A stretch of 64,000 nucleotides of DNA from positions 186,001 to 250,000 of the forward strand of contig NZ_BBNB01000010.1 in NCBI RefSeq assembly GCF_000759835.1, read 5' to 3'. The notes beneath the pieces were generated by a model. It worked only from the letters and a program-made list of their open reading frames with translations, was not told where the DNA came from and ran no database searches. The position numbers were made by a program, and so were the translations under genes. This document shows, in pieces, positions 31,864 to 42,608 of the stretch. Origin of the DNA: Citrobacter sedlakii NBRC 105722 (GTDB taxonomy: Bacteria > Pseudomonadota > Gammaproteobacteria > Enterobacterales > Enterobacteriaceae). Every line of letters begins with the position of its first letter. The first letter of the stretch is position 1.

Positions 31864-32451
31864 TTAGCTATTTGTTTCGCGCCGCGCGCTTTTCGGACGA
31901 AATGCTGCTACAACTTCCGCTGCTGTTTCGACGTAAGGCCCGTCAAGCAACTGTATACAATACGGTACACTGGCAAAAATACCCGCGACCACCACGCTGC
32001 CATCCGCTGCTTTGACCCCTTCCAGCGTCTCTTGAATCGATTTCGGCTGGCCCGGCAAATTGAGGATCAGCGCCTGTTTGCGGATCACCCCAACCTGGCG
32101 CGAGAGAATCGCTGTCGGTACAAAGTGGAGGCTAATCTGCCGCATTTGTTCACCAAAACCGGGCATCTCGCGGTCGGCAATGGCCAGCGTCGCGTCCGGC
32201 GTGACGTCGCGACGCGCCGGACCGGTACCGCCGGTAGTCAGCACCAGGTGGCAACTCATTTCGTCGACCAGTTCGCACAGCGTCTGCTCAATAATGGCCT
32301 GCTCATCGGGAATTAAACGCGTCTGCAGGTCAAACGGCGTTGTCAGCGCTTTGCCCAGCCATTCTTCCAGAGCCGGGATGCCTTTATCCTGATAAACACC
32401 GCTGGACGCGCGGTCAGAAATCGACACTAAGCCGATGCGTAAGGTATTCAT
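31864..32451 (-). CDS. mog: Molybdopterin adenylyltransferase
   Basis: Activates molybdopterin with ATP to form MPT-AMP for molybdate insertion. The MoaB/Mog fold is marked by LTTGGTGPARRDVTPDAT near residue 72. The start at 32451 (MNTLRIG) follows GGAATG and gives 195 residues, as in E. coli; eight further codons upstream are rejected. It is downstream of talB in the same direction. Confidence 0.96.
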   Translation of the reverse strand: MNTLRIGLVSISDRASSGVYQDKGIPALEEWLGKALTTPFDLQTRLIPDEQAIIEQTLCELVDEMSCHLVLTTGGTGPARRDVTPDATLAIADREMPGFGEQMRQISLHFVPTAILSRQVGVIRKQALILNLPGQPKSIQETLEGVKAADGSVVVAGIFASVPYCIQLLDGPYVETAAEVVAAFRPKSARRETNS

Positions 32452-32526
32452 ATTCATTCCATTCAACTGATGCATTTAGGGAATGATACACGCAGAGGGG
32501 ATTTTCAGACAGAGGACGAGAGAGGT

Positions 32527-32552
32527 CGCGTGACCGGGGATCCGGTCACGCG
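32527..32552 (-). other. Hairpin after talB
   Basis: An 11-bp perfect stem, CGCGTGACCGG at 32527-32537 pairing with 32542-32552, loop GGAT. It is placed just after the talB stop but lacks a T run, so it may stabilise the talB mRNA or only partly terminate before mog. Confidence 0.55.
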
Positions 32553-32558
32553 GAATGA

Positions 32559-33512
32559 TTACAGCAGATCGCCGATCATTTTTTCCAGTTTTTCCTGGTC
32601 AACGGCAAACTTACGGATACCGTCCGCCAGTTTGTCCACCGCCATTGGATCCTGGTTGTGCTGCCACAGGAACTCAGACTCGGTAATACGTTCCGGGCGC
32701 GCTTTCACTTCGCCAGAGAAGGACAGTTTACGTTCGACAGCGCCTTCGCTTTCAGCCAGTTCTTTCAGCAGCGCCGGAGCGATCGTCAGGCGGTCGCAAC
32801 CTGCCAGCTCAAGGATTTCGCCGATATTGCGGAAGCTTGCGCCCATTACTACCGTCTCGTAGCCGTGCTGTTTGTAGTATTCGTAGATTTCCGTTACGGA
32901 AACCACGCCCGGATCTTCTGCCGGAGCATACTCTTTCTTATCGGTATTGGCTTTGTACCAGTCCAGAATACGACCCACAAACGGGGAGATCAGGTAAACA
33001 CCCGCTTCAGCACAGGCGCGCGCCTGAGCGAAGGAGAACAGCAGCGTCAGGTTACAGTTGATGCCCTCTTTTTCCAACTGCTCAGCGGCACGGATGCCCT
33101 GCCAGGTGGAAGCCAGCTTAATCAGAATGCGATCGTTGCTGATGCCCGCATCGTTATAGAGCTTAATGATGCGTTTTGCCTTAGCGATAGACGCTTCGGT
33201 GTCGTAGGACAGACGCGCATCCACTTCCGTGGAGATACGGCCCGGAACCAGTTTGAGGATTTCCAGACCGATGTTGACCGCCAGCTTATCGGTAGCGTCA
33301 ACAATCTGCTGCGCGCGGTCGCTGCTCTGCTGCTTAGCCCAGGCAACAGCGTCATCAATCAACTTGCGGTATTCCGGGATCTGCGCTGCGTTAAGAATGA
33401 GAGAAGGGTTGGTTGTGGCATCCTGCGGCTGATACAGCTTCATTGCCGCGATGTCTCCGGTGTCGGCCACCACGGTGGTGAACTGACGAAGGGAGGTCAA
33501 TTTGTCCGTCAT
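32559..33512 (-). CDS. talB: Transaldolase B
   Basis: Pentose phosphate enzyme that transfers dihydroxyacetone from sedoheptulose 7-phosphate to glyceraldehyde 3-phosphate. The Schiff-base lysine (Lys132 in E. coli) is in [18 protein letters not shown]. The start at 33512 (MTDKLTS) gives 317 residues as in E. coli; the longer frame upstream lacks a ribosome site. The gene is divergent from yaaJ, with 283 bp between them holding both promoters. Confidence 0.97.
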   Translation of the reverse strand: MTDKLTSLRQFTTVVADTGDIAAMKLYQPQDATTNPSLILNAAQIPEYRKLIDDAVAWAKQQSSDRAQQIVDATDKLAVNIGLEILKLVPGRISTEVDARLSYDTEASIAKAKRIIKLYNDAGISNDRILIKLASTWQGIRAAEQLEKEGINCNLTLLFSFAQARACAEAGVYLISPFVGRILDWYKANTDKKEYAPAEDPGVVSVTEIYEYYKQHGYETVVMGASFRNIGEILELAGCDRLTIAPALLKELAESEGAVERKLSFSGEVKARPERITESEFLWQHNQDPMAVDKLADGIRKFAVDQEKLEKMIGDLL

Positions 33513-33795
33513 GATAGTGTTTCTCTTTAAACAGCTTGTTAGGGGGATGTAACCGGTCTGCCCTGATGATAACACGACGCAGTGTCAGCGCAACCGCAGA
33601 CAATGCGGTTATCCCCGTCGCGCCGCCAGGGTCAATTTTCAGCGCTTGTCTTGATGTCACGCGCGATTCGTGCGCTCAACCTCATGTATGATTGACGCCC
33701 GCTACCCGTTGTCCAGCAGCGTATATACTATTCGACAATTGGTAACGCTTACACGGGATTGTTAAAGCGTACCGGCAGCAACAAGAGGGATGTTA

Positions 33796-35226
33796 ATGCC
33801 TGACTTCTTTTCATTTATCAACGACGTGCTCTGGGGATCGGTCATGATCTACCTGCTCTTTGGAGCAGGCTGCTGGTTTACCTGGCGCACGGGATTCGTT
33901 CAATTTCGCTATATCCGCCAGTTTGGCAGAAGTCTGAAAAACAGCGTGAACCCGCAACCGGGCGGGCTAACCTCATTTCAGGCGTTATGCACCAGTCTTG
34001 CCGCGCGGATAGGGAGCGGCAACCTGTCCGGCGTCGCGCTGGCGATCACTGCCGGCGGGCCGGGCGCGGTTTTCTGGATGTGGGTCGCTGCCGTTATCGG
34101 CATGGCCACCTCCTTCGCCGAAAGCGCCCTGGCCCAACTGTATAAAGAGCGCGATCGCCACGGCCAGTTTCGCGGCGGTCCGGCGTGGTATATGGCGCGC
34201 GGTTTAGGCATGCGTTGGATGGGCGTGCTGTTTGCCCTCTTTTTGCTGATAGCGTATGGGATGATTTTCAATGGCGTTCAGGCAAACGCCGTTTCGCGCG
34301 CGCTCCATTTTTCGTTTGATTTCCCGCCCCTTGTCAGCGGCGTGGTCCTCGCCGGCGCCGCGTTGCTGGTCATCATCAGGGGCATCCGGGGCGTAGCGCG
34401 AATGATGCAGTGGTTTGTTCCGATGATGGCGCTGCTATGGGTGGTGACCAGTCTGGTGGTCTGTGCAATCAATATCGACCTGATCCCTGACGTGGTACTG
34501 TCCATCGTGCAGAGCGCGTTTGGCTGGCAGGAAGCCGCAGGCGGCGCGGCAGGGTACACGCTGAGCCAGGCCCTTACCAGCGGCTTTCAGCGCAGCATGT
34601 TTTCTAACGAAGCCGGAATGGGGTCAACGCCGAATGCCGCCGCCGCGGCAGCCTCCTGGCCGCCGCACCCCGCAGCCCAGGGCATCGTACAGATGATCGG
34701 CATTTTTATCGACACGCTGGTGGTCTGCAGCGCCACAGCCATGCTGGTTTTGCTGGCTGGCAACGGCACGACCTATGCGCCGATGGAAGGCATACAGTTG
34801 ATCCAGAAAGCGATGAGCGCGCTGGTTGGCGAGTGGGGTGGCGATTTTGTCGCCATTGTGGTGACGCTATTTGCCTTTAGTTCGATCGTGGTGAACACCA
34901 TTTATGCCGAGAACAATCTGTTCTTTCTGCGAATGGATAACCGGCGGGCCATCTGGACATTGCGGTTTGCTGCCTGTTCTACGGTGATCGCCGGGACGCT
35001 GATGAGTTTCCCCGTTTTGTGGCAACTTGCCGACATCATCATGGCCTGCATGGCGATAACCAACCTGACCGCGATTCTGCTGCTGTCGCCGGTGGTGCAT
35101 ACCCTCGCCAGCGATTATTTACGCCAGCGTAAACTGGGCGTGCGTCCCGTCTTCGATCCGCTACGGTACCCGGATATTGAACCGCAGCTGGCGCCGGATG
35201 CCTGGGACGATATCCCACGGAACTAA
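33796..35226 (+). CDS. yaaJ: Sodium:alanine/glycine symporter family transporter
   Basis: 476-residue inner-membrane carrier of the AGCS (DAACS-like alanine/glycine) family. The family signature is seen as GGPGAVFWMWVAAVIGMATSF and the later block SNEAGMGSTPNAAAAA. ATG 33796 is chosen because AGAGGG ends 6 nt before it and the length equals E. coli YaaJ (476); the upstream ATG at 33790 touches the Shine-Dalgarno. Its exact amino acid substrate cannot be read here. Confidence 0.92.
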   Translation: MPDFFSFINDVLWGSVMIYLLFGAGCWFTWRTGFVQFRYIRQFGRSLKNSVNPQPGGLTSFQALCTSLAARIGSGNLSGVALAITAGGPGAVFWMWVAAVIGMATSFAESALAQLYKERDRHGQFRGGPAWYMARGLGMRWMGVLFALFLLIAYGMIFNGVQANAVSRALHFSFDFPPLVSGVVLAGAALLVIIRGIRGVARMMQWFVPMMALLWVVTSLVVCAINIDLIPDVVLSIVQSAFGWQEAAGGAAGYTLSQALTSGFQRSMFSNEAGMGSTPNAAAAAASWPPHPAAQGIVQMIGIFIDTLVVCSATAMLVLLAGNGTTYAPMEGIQLIQKAMSALVGEWGGDFVAIVVTLFAFSSIVVNTIYAENNLFFLRMDNRRAIWTLRFAACSTVIAGTLMSFPVLWQLADIIMACMAITNLTAILLLSPVVHTLASDYLRQRKLGVRPVFDPLRYPDIEPQLAPDAWDDIPRN

Positions 35227-35295
35227 TCGCAACTATCGATCAACTCTGTCGCGTTTTTTGCTAAAGTCGCAGAAAATTTCCTGCAAGGACTGGAT

Positions 35296-36069
35296 ATGCT
35301 GATTCTGATTTCACCTGCAAAAACCCTCGACTATCAAAGCCCGCTGGCGACAACGCGCTTTACGCAACCCGAGCTGCTGGATCACGCCCAGCAGCTTATT
35401 CATGAGGCGCGCAAGCTGTCGGCGCCGCAAATCGGCAAGCTGATGGGCATCAGCGATAAACTTGCCGATCTGAATGCCACCCGCTTTCATGACTGGCAGC
35501 CCGACTTTACGCCGGAAAACGCCCGCCAGGCTATTCTCGCGTTTAAGGGCGATGTGTATACCGGTTTGCAGGCGGAAACCTTCAGCGACGCGGATTTCGA
35601 GTTCGCCCAGCAGCATTTACGTATGCTGTCAGGGTTATACGGCGTCCTGCGCCCATTGGATCTGATGCAGCCGTACCGTCTGGAAATGGGGATTCGTCTG
35701 CAAAACGCCAGAGGGAAAGACCTGTATCAGTTTTGGGGCGACGTGATTACCAACAAGCTAAACGACGCGCTGGCGTCACAGGGAGACCGGGTGATTATCA
35801 ATCTGGCGTCGGACGAATACTTTAAATCGGTGAAACCGCAGAAATTGAATGCTGAATTAATCAAGCCGGTGTTTCTTGATGAGAAGAACGGCAAGTTTAA
35901 GGTGATCAGCTTCTACGCCAAAAAAGCGCGCGGCCTGATGAGCCGATACATTATTGAAAATCGCCTGACGAAACCGGAACAATTGACCGGTTTTAATCTT
36001 GAAGGCTATTTCTTTGATGAAGCCGCATCGGGGGATGGCGAATTGGTGTTTAAGCGCCACGAGCAGTAA
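35296..36069 (+). CDS. yaaA: Peroxide stress protein YaaA (DUF328)
   Basis: 257-residue cytoplasmic protein of the UPF0246 family; in E. coli it lowers free iron and limits Fenton damage under peroxide stress and is induced by OxyR. The beginning [19 protein letters not shown] and the middle [21 protein letters not shown] are the hallmarks. It is convergent with thrC. yaaX, which lies between them in E. coli, is absent. Confidence 0.95.
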   Translation: MLILISPAKTLDYQSPLATTRFTQPELLDHAQQLIHEARKLSAPQIGKLMGISDKLADLNATRFHDWQPDFTPENARQAILAFKGDVYTGLQAETFSDADFEFAQQHLRMLSGLYGVLRPLDLMQPYRLEMGIRLQNARGKDLYQFWGDVITNKLNDALASQGDRVIINLASDEYFKSVKPQKLNAELIKPVFLDEKNGKFKVISFYAKKARGLMSRYIIENRLTKPEQLTGFNLEGYFFDEAASGDGELVFKRHEQ

Positions 36070-36079
36070 TGGGCGATGG

Positions 36080-36105
36080 TCTGATGGCGGCACGCCGCCA
36101 TCAGA
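36080..36105. terminator. Bidirectional hairpin between yaaA and thrC
   Basis: A 12-bp perfect stem, TCTGATGGCGGC at 36080-36091 pairing with GCCGCCATCAGA at 36094-36105, in the 56-bp gap between two convergent genes. It has REP-like base content and no strong T run. Confidence 0.6.
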
Positions 36106-36125
36106 CATTGCAGATACAGCCGCGA

Positions 36126-37412
36126 TTATCCCCGGCTCATCATCAGCTTACGCAGAGCGGCGAAATCCGCCGGAAGCGAATGGGAAAGCAGCGGCAGATC
36201 GGCCCTTTCCGCCAGCGCTTTCGGCAGATCCAACGTTTCGCCCAGGATCGCTTCCACGCTCTCTTTAAATTTCGCCGGATGCGCCGTACCGAGAAACAGA
36301 CCGTACTCGCCCGGATTCAGGCGATCGCGCAGGGCACGGTACGCTACCGCCGCGTGCGGCTCCGAGGTATATCCCTTCGCTTTGAGCTCACGCAGGGTCT
36401 CTTTGGTGGTTTCATCATCCACTGCGGCATAGCCCAGCTCATTCAGACGCCAGATCTTACGACGGAACAGCTCCTCAACGCGCGGCCAGTTGTTCGGCTG
36501 GCTGACATCCATGGCGTTCGACAGAGTCGCCTGCGTCGCTTTCGGCGCCCACTTGCCCTCCTGCAGGAATCTCGGTACGGTATCATTGACGTTGGTCGCC
36601 GCGATAAAGCGCTTCACCGGCAGGCCAAGCGACTTCGCCAACAGGCCCGCCGTCAGATCGCCAAAGTTTCCGCTCGGTACAGAGATGACCAACTGATTGC
36701 GCGCGTCTTGCGGCAACTGCGCGACGGCTTCAAAGTAATAACAAATCTGCGCCAGCAGACGGCTGATATTGATCGAGTTCGCCGAGTTCAGCCCCAGCGC
36801 GACTTTCAGTTCCTCATCATCGAACGCCTGCTTCACCAGCGCCTGACAAGCATCGAAATCGCCATCAATCGCCACGGTTTCAATGTTGCCGCCGAGGGTG
36901 CAGAACAGTTTTTCCTGTAGCGGGCTGATCTTGCCGCGCGGATACAGAATAACGACGCGCACATTCGGCAGACCGTAAAACGCATGGGCCACGGCAGCGC
37001 CAGTATCACCTGATGTCGCCGTCAGAATGGTCACCGGCTTGTCGCCGCTGATTTGGGTCAGCATCTGCGCCATAAACCGGCCGCCGAAATCCTTAAACGC
37101 CAACGTTGGGCCGTGGAACAGCTCCAGACAGCCGACGTCGCCTTCAACCTGTGTGACCGGCGCCGGGAAGGCAAACGCGGCGCGCACGCGCTCTTCAAGG
37201 ATCGCCTGCGGGATCTCATCGCCAATAAAAGCGGAAAGAATCTTCGCGCTCCGGCTGACGAAATCCTGGTTCAGCATGTCATCGACTTCTGTCAGGCTAA
37301 ATTCCGGCAGGTCGTGCGGAAAAAACAGCCCCTGATTTTTGCCCAGCCCCTGCGTGACGGCCTGCGCGAAGTTAACCTGTTCGTTATGATCTTTAAGATT
37401 GTAGAGTTTCAT
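36126..37412 (-). CDS. thrC: Threonine synthase
   Basis: PLP enzyme that converts O-phosphohomoserine to threonine. The PLP lysine (Lys107 of E. coli) lies in LAFKDFGGRFMAQ, and the phosphate-binding loop is TATSGDTGAAVAHAF. 428 residues, equal to E. coli. It is the last gene of thrLABC, 3 bp after thrB, and is controlled by the thr attenuator. Confidence 0.98.
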   Translation of the reverse strand: MKLYNLKDHNEQVNFAQAVTQGLGKNQGLFFPHDLPEFSLTEVDDMLNQDFVSRSAKILSAFIGDEIPQAILEERVRAAFAFPAPVTQVEGDVGCLELFHGPTLAFKDFGGRFMAQMLTQISGDKPVTILTATSGDTGAAVAHAFYGLPNVRVVILYPRGKISPLQEKLFCTLGGNIETVAIDGDFDACQALVKQAFDDEELKVALGLNSANSINISRLLAQICYYFEAVAQLPQDARNQLVISVPSGNFGDLTAGLLAKSLGLPVKRFIAATNVNDTVPRFLQEGKWAPKATQATLSNAMDVSQPNNWPRVEELFRRKIWRLNELGYAAVDDETTKETLRELKAKGYTSEPHAAVAYRALRDRLNPGEYGLFLGTAHPAKFKESVEAILGETLDLPKALAERADLPLLSHSLPADFAALRKLMMSRG

Positions 37413-37415
37413 TAA

Positions 37416-38345
37416 TTATCCCAATACCCGTGCGCCTGCCGTGTCCAGCCGGCAAATATGAACAAAGCCTTCCTGATTTTGCAGATAGTTTTTCTCAAGC
37501 CAGTCAGCCACCCGCTGTGCGGTATCCGGCTTATCGCACAGCGCGAACAGCGTCGGCCCTGATCCGGAAATCCCGCTCGCCAGGGCGCCGATTTCCGCCA
37601 CCGCCTGACGCGCCAGGCTGAAGCCCGGCAGTAAACGCTCGCGGTACGGTTCGGCAATCACGTCCTTCATCAGTTTTGCCGCCAGCCCTGGCTGACGGGA
37701 ATAACAGGCATGAATAAATCCGGCCAGATGACGCCCGTGGGCGATGCAGTCCTGACGACGATATTGCGCAGGCAAAATCGCGCGCGCTTCCGCCGTAGAG
37801 ACCTTAATGCCCGGATAAGCCAGCACCCACAGCCATTCATCAAAGCCTGGCACCTGCTGGCTGATAATGCCGTTTTCTTCAATCATCAGTTGCATGCCGC
37901 CGAGAAAACACGGCGCCACATTATCGTAATGAATACTGCCTGAGATACGGCCTTCCAGCTCGCCCATGATCGCCAGCAGCCGGGTATCGTTCAGCGGCTT
38001 CCCGCAGTGCGCGTTCATCGCCACCAGCGCCGCCACCACAGAACAAGCGCTGGAACCTAAACCGGAGCCAATCGGCATATTCTTTTCCAGGGTCATCGCC
38101 ACCGGGATCGGTTTACCCAACTCCTGGCAGAAACGCTCCCAGCATTGATACACAATGTTTTCGCGTGGCTCGGTCGGCAGTTTGTCGGCGAAATGGCCGC
38201 GATTTTGCAGACTGAAGCTTTCCGCCGCGTCAACCGTTACCACGTCGCCTAACAGTGAACCATCAACCGGCGTTACGGCCGCCCCGAGCACATCGAAGCC
38301 AACGCTCATATTGGCGCTGGAAGCCGGGGCATACACTTTAACCAT
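37416..38345 (-). CDS. thrB: Homoserine kinase
   Basis: GHMP-family kinase that phosphorylates homoserine. The ATP-binding motif [16 protein letters not shown] lies near residue 92. 309 residues (E. coli 310). Spacing to thrA is 1 bp and to thrC 3 bp, so translation is probably coupled. Confidence 0.97.
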   Translation of the reverse strand: MVKVYAPASSANMSVGFDVLGAAVTPVDGSLLGDVVTVDAAESFSLQNRGHFADKLPTEPRENIVYQCWERFCQELGKPIPVAMTLEKNMPIGSGLGSSACSVVAALVAMNAHCGKPLNDTRLLAIMGELEGRISGSIHYDNVAPCFLGGMQLMIEENGIISQQVPGFDEWLWVLAYPGIKVSTAEARAILPAQYRRQDCIAHGRHLAGFIHACYSRQPGLAAKLMKDVIAEPYRERLLPGFSLARQAVAEIGALASGISGSGPTLFALCDKPDTAQRVADWLEKNYLQNQEGFVHICRLDTAGARVLG

Positions 38346-38346
38346 C

Positions 38347-40809
38347 TTAGACTCCTAACTTCCATGAGAGGGTGCGCAGCAGGTCGGCAAATACCCCTGC
38401 CGCCGTCACGTCGTTACCGGCGCCGTAACCACGCAGCACCAGCGGCAGCGGCTGGTAATAGTGGCTGTAGAAGGCCAGCGCGTTTTCGCCGTTTTTCACT
38501 TTATATAACGGATCGTTGCCATCCACTTCAGCAATTTTCACCCGGCACACGCCGTCTTCTTCGATGTTGCCAACATAGCGTAAGACGTTGCCCGCATCAC
38601 GCGCTTTTGCCACTCGTGCGGCAAAGGCGTCATCCAGTTGCGGCAGGTTCGCCATAAACGCCGCGACATCGCCGGAATCGTCAAATGTTTCCGGAAGGAC
38701 TGGCTCAATTACGATGTCAGACAGCTCCAGCTCACGCCCGGTTTCACGGGCGAGGATCAGCAGCTTGCGCGCAACGTCCATCCCGGACAGATCGTCACGC
38801 GGATCCGGCTCGGTATAGCCCATTTCGCGCGCCATTTTGGTGGCGTCCGAAAGGCTCATCCCTTCGTCCAGCTTACCGAAAATAAACGAAAGCGAACCAG
38901 ACAGGATGCCGGAAAATTTTTGCAGTTCGTCACCCGCGTTGAGCAGGTTTTGCAGGTTCTCGATTACCGGCAAACCCGCGCCGACGTTAGTGTCGTAAAG
39001 GAATTTACGCCGTGACTTCGCCGCCGCGAAACGCAACTGGTGGTAGTAATCCATCGACGAGGTATTCGCCTTTTTGTTCGGCGTAACGACGTGGAAACCT
39101 TCACGCAGGAAGTCTGCATACTGATCCGCCACCGCCTGGCTGGAGGTGCAGTCGACAATCACCGGGTTCAGCAGATGGTAGTCTTTCACCAGCCGAATTA
39201 AGCGTCCCAGGTTAAACGGCTCTTTCGCTTCCGCCAGCGCCGCCTGCCAGTTTTCCAGGTTCAGACCGTGTACGTTGGTCAACATTGCCCTGGAGTTCGC
39301 TACGCCGCAGACGCGCAGATCGATATGCTTGTTCTTAAGCCAGGTTTGCTGACGCTTAAGCTGCTCCAGCAGTGCGCCGCCGACGCCGCCGACGCCGATG
39401 ACAAATACTTCAATCACCTGGTCGGTATTGAACAGCATCTGATGGGTCACACGGACGCCCGTAGTGACATCGTCATTGTTCACAACAACCGAAATGGAAC
39501 GTTCGGAAGACCCTTGAGCGATTGCGACAATATTGATATTGGCGCGAGCCAGCGCGGCGAAGAATTTAGCGGAGATCCCACGCAGCGTGCGCATGCCATC
39601 TCCCACGACCGAAATGATCGCCAGACGTTCTGTGACTGCCAGCGGTTCCAGCAGCCCTTCTTTCAGCTCAAGATAGAACTCGTCCTGCAACGCGCGCTGG
39701 GCGCGGGCGCAGTCTGCCTGCGGCACACAGAAGCTGATGCTGTATTCCGATGATGACTGGGTGATTAGCACCACCGAGATCCCGGCGCGTGACATTACCG
39801 CGAAAACGCGCGCCGCCATCCCCACCATGCCTTTCATTCCAGGGCCGGAAACGTTGAACATCGCCATATTGTTGAGATTAGAAATACCTTTCACCGGCAG
39901 GTCGTCTTCGTCACGGCTTGCGCCAATGAGCGTGCCCGGCGCCTGCGGGTTACCGGTATTTTTAATCAGGCAAGGGATCTGGAACTGGGCGATTGGGGTG
40001 ATAGTACGGGGGTGAAGGACTTTCGCGCCGAAGTAAGAGAGCTCCATCGCTTCCTGATACGACATCGACTTCAGCAGCCTGGCATCCGGTACCTGGCGCG
40101 GATCGCAGGTATACACGCCGTCAACGTCAGTCCAGATCTCGCAGCAGTCGGCGCGTAAGCAGGCGGCCAGTACTGCGGCAGAGTAATCGGAACCATTGCG
40201 GCCCAGCACCACCAGTTCCCCTTTCTCGTTCCCGGCGGTGAAACCGGCCATCAGAATCATGTGATCGGCCGGAATGCGTCCGGCGGCGATACGACGCGTC
40301 GATTCGGCAATATCAACGGTAGATTCGAGGTAGTGACCGACAGCCAGCAATTTCTCGACGGGATCGATAACAGTCACGTTGTGGCCGCGTGCTTCCAGCA
40401 AGCCCGCCATGATGGCAATTGACATTTTTTCGCCACGGCAGATAAGCGCAGCGTTGATGCTGTCCGGGCACTGGCCGAGCAGGCTGATCCCATGCAGTAC
40501 ATGTTTAATCTGGGCAAACTCTTGCTCAACGAACGCTTTCAACTTCGCCACCGGGAAGCCCGGTTGCGCCTCAGCGAGCCCAGTCAGAAGTTCGGCAAAA
40601 ATACGTTCGGCATCGCTGATATTGGGCAAAGCGTCCTGGCCGCCGATAGTCTTTTCAATCATGGCCACCAGATGGTTCGTTATTTTCGCCGGGGCAGAAA
40701 GTACGGTCGCTACCTGCCCCTGCCTGGCATTGCTCTCCAGAATATCGGCAACCCGCAGAAAACGTTCTGCATTTGCCACTGATGTACCGCCGAACTTCAA
40801 CACTCGCAT
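38347..40809 (-). CDS. thrA: Bifunctional aspartokinase I / homoserine dehydrogenase I
   Basis: Catalyses the first and third steps of threonine synthesis and is inhibited by threonine. Domains in order: aspartokinase with [13 protein letters not shown] at the start and [13 protein letters not shown] near residue 200, ACT regulatory domains in the middle, then homoserine dehydrogenase with the NAD motif [17 protein letters not shown] near residue 470. ATG 40809 gives 820 residues, as in E. coli; upstream extension into the attenuator is rejected. Confidence 0.98.
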   Translation of the reverse strand: MRVLKFGGTSVANAERFLRVADILESNARQGQVATVLSAPAKITNHLVAMIEKTIGGQDALPNISDAERIFAELLTGLAEAQPGFPVAKLKAFVEQEFAQIKHVLHGISLLGQCPDSINAALICRGEKMSIAIMAGLLEARGHNVTVIDPVEKLLAVGHYLESTVDIAESTRRIAAGRIPADHMILMAGFTAGNEKGELVVLGRNGSDYSAAVLAACLRADCCEIWTDVDGVYTCDPRQVPDARLLKSMSYQEAMELSYFGAKVLHPRTITPIAQFQIPCLIKNTGNPQAPGTLIGASRDEDDLPVKGISNLNNMAMFNVSGPGMKGMVGMAARVFAVMSRAGISVVLITQSSSEYSISFCVPQADCARAQRALQDEFYLELKEGLLEPLAVTERLAIISVVGDGMRTLRGISAKFFAALARANINIVAIAQGSSERSISVVVNNDDVTTGVRVTHQMLFNTDQVIEVFVIGVGGVGGALLEQLKRQQTWLKNKHIDLRVCGVANSRAMLTNVHGLNLENWQAALAEAKEPFNLGRLIRLVKDYHLLNPVIVDCTSSQAVADQYADFLREGFHVVTPNKKANTSSMDYYHQLRFAAAKSRRKFLYDTNVGAGLPVIENLQNLLNAGDELQKFSGILSGSLSFIFGKLDEGMSLSDATKMAREMGYTEPDPRDDLSGMDVARKLLILARETGRELELSDIVIEPVLPETFDDSGDVAAFMANLPQLDDAFAARVAKARDAGNVLRYVGNIEEDGVCRVKIAEVDGNDPLYKVKNGENALAFYSHYYQPLPLVLRGYGAGNDVTAAGVFADLLRTLSWKLGV

Positions 40810-40839
40810 GGTTGTTACCTCGTTACCTTTGGTCGAAAA

Positions 40840-40870
40840 AAAAGCCCGCACTGTTCAGGTGCGGGCTTTT
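40840..40870 (-). terminator. thr operon attenuator terminator
   Basis: A stem of AAAAGCCCGCAC type at 40840-40851 pairs with GTGCGGGCTTTT at 40859-40870, followed on the minus strand by eight T. It sits between thrL and thrA. Ribosome stalling on the Thr/Ile-rich leader should prevent its formation; this is well established for E. coli and the sequence here is nearly the same. Confidence 0.93.
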
Positions 40871-40890
40871 TTCTGTGTTTCCTGTACGCG

Positions 40891-40959
<69 letters not shown>

Positions 40960-40998
40960 TGTTGTGTGCTCTGTCATTTTTATCTGTCTGTGCTTGTC

Positions 40999-41121
40999 TA
41001 TACCCTGAATACGTCGAGTTGCACGAAGGCGGCAAATGAACAATGTCCGATGAGCCTGGCTAAGCGATTTCGCTGGGCGACCGCTGAGAGCACACCTGCA
41101 ACGTGAAGTATGACGGGTATA
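40999..41121. repeat. ERIC/IRU-type 123-bp imperfect palindrome
   Basis: The ends are TATACCCTGAATACGTCGAG and (reverse strand) TATACCCGTCATACTTCACG, continuing as GTTGCACG and GTTGCAGG, so the element is a large inverted repeat. Length and ends agree with enterobacterial ERIC/IRU elements (about 124-127 bp); the centre has diverged. It lies upstream of thrL, in the 331-bp gap to yjtD that also holds the thr promoter. Confidence 0.75.
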
Positions 41122-41287
41122 TATTGGTTAAAGTATCTGATGACCTAAGTCAATAAATAATTGATTTACTCACCTTACGAAACTTGTTCATGTGCTGCTG
41201 CCGTCAGGTTTACTTTTAACCGATAAACCAGGTTAGCCCCTCTTGTTTTCAGCAAAAATAACCACAAACCAGACAATTAACAAACAA

Positions 41288-41974
41288 TTATTCTGTGATA
41301 TTTTTTTCGATATCATGCACCAGTCGATGCAGCATGGCGGTGTCTCGCTGACCTAAAAGTCCCAAACGCTGTTGTAACCAGTCGACCAGCTTTTGGTCAT
41401 CTGCGACATCTAAGGTCATCAGCAATTGCATGAGGCGGGAACGTAACGCCTGTAACTGAAATTCATCAGATACGTCGATATTTTTATCCGGTTGTTGCAT
41501 TAAACCTGCTAATTGATAGCAATAAACCATGACGGCCTGCCCAAGATTCAGGGAGGGATAATCCGCCACCATTGGCACGCCGGTCAGCACGTCCGCCAGC
41601 GCCAGTTCCTCATTGGTTAAGCCGGAATCTTCACGGCCAAACACCAGCGCAGCATGATTCATCCAGCCTGCTTTTTCGTCCAGCAACGGCACCAGTTCTG
41701 CCGGCGTGGCGTAGTAATGGAATTTCGCCCGGCTGCGCGCGGTCGTGGCGATGGTAAAATCGACATCCTGAATCGCGTCAGCAAGCGTGGGAAAAACAGC
41801 AATATTATCAATAATATCGCCGGAACCATGCGCGACCCAGCGCGTTGCTGGCTCCAGATGCGCCTGGCTGTCCACAATACGCAACTGGCTGAATCCCATT
41901 GTTTTCATCGCGCGTGCCGCCGCGCCGATATTTTCCGCTCTCGCCGGGGCAACAAGGATAATTGTGATACGCAT
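41288..41974 (-). CDS. yjtD: SpoU-family tRNA/rRNA methyltransferase YjtD
   Basis: 228-residue SPOUT-class RNA 2'-O-methyltransferase, of the same length as E. coli YjtD and related to TrmJ. The N-terminal block VAPARAENIGAAARAMKTMGF and the SAM-knot motifs LVFGREDSGLTNEEL and PSLNLGQAVMVYCYQLA are clear. Its RNA target is not certain from sequence. It is upstream of the thr operon in the same direction. Confidence 0.93.
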   Translation of the reverse strand: MRITIILVAPARAENIGAAARAMKTMGFSQLRIVDSQAHLEPATRWVAHGSGDIIDNIAVFPTLADAIQDVDFTIATTARSRAKFHYYATPAELVPLLDEKAGWMNHAALVFGREDSGLTNEELALADVLTGVPMVADYPSLNLGQAVMVYCYQLAGLMQQPDKNIDVSDEFQLQALRSRLMQLLMTLDVADDQKLVDWLQQRLGLLGQRDTAMLHRLVHDIEKNITE

Positions 41975-42372
41975 TTAGCTACTCTTTAGATATGCCCGCG
42001 CAGAATAACGTGACCAATGTCAACTTATTACGCAGAGCGAATTTACAAAATTTTAACGAAAAAAGCTGAAAAACCGTTTCACCTTCAATAAAAGACGCTA
42101 AACTATTTCCTGACTTTACTAACATTTTTTATGTTAACAGAAACAGTATATCCTGCTGTTTATCTAAGACAATTTGATTTAAAATGAAACGCATTCATCG
42201 GATTCATTGCGTTAATTAGTTTTCCTGTGCAACTAGTTGGATTATTGCAAATTTGTGATGAACGCTAGCATTTGGATACGATGATTTCATCAAACTGTTA
42301 ACGTGCTACAATTGAACTTGATATATGTCAACGAAGCGTAGTTTTATTGGGTGTCCGGTACGTCTTAGCCTG

Positions 42373-42513
42373 TTATGTTGCTGTTAAAATGGTTAGGATG
42401 ACAGCCGTTTTTGACACTGTCGGGTCCAGAGGGAAAGTACCCACGACCAAGCTAATGATGTTGTTGACGTTGATGGAAAGTGCATCAAGAACGCAATTAC
42501 GTACTTTAGTCAT
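42373..42513 (-). CDS. yjjY: Small conserved protein YjjY
   Basis: A 46-residue open frame divergent from arcA: MTKVRNCVLDALSINVNN, then IISLVVGTFPLDPTVS, then KTAVILTILTAT. It matches E. coli YjjY almost residue for residue, and most differences in the DNA appear silent, which supports translation or another strong constraint. No function is known to me. It lies within the long upstream region of arcA, so RNA from either strand could overlap. The 398 bp beyond it, 41975-42372, are AT-rich without a gene and probably hold distal arcA promoters. Confidence 0.75.
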   Translation of the reverse strand: MTKVRNCVLDALSINVNNIISLVVGTFPLDPTVSKTAVILTILTAT

Positions 42514-42608
42514 GTTACGCCGATCATGTTAATTTGCGACATGCATCAGGCAGGTCAGGGACTTTTGTACTTCCTGTTTCGATTTAGTTGGCAATTTAGG
42601 TATCAAAC

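Noticed and set aside
32527-32552. A talB attenuator or riboswitch
   Set aside because: The hairpin lies after the stop codon and has no alternative partner; it is only a 3' stem.
36069-36920. 283-codon frame on the plus strand after yaaA
   Set aside because: Antisense to thrC and rich in Arg and Gln, as expected of a shadow frame.
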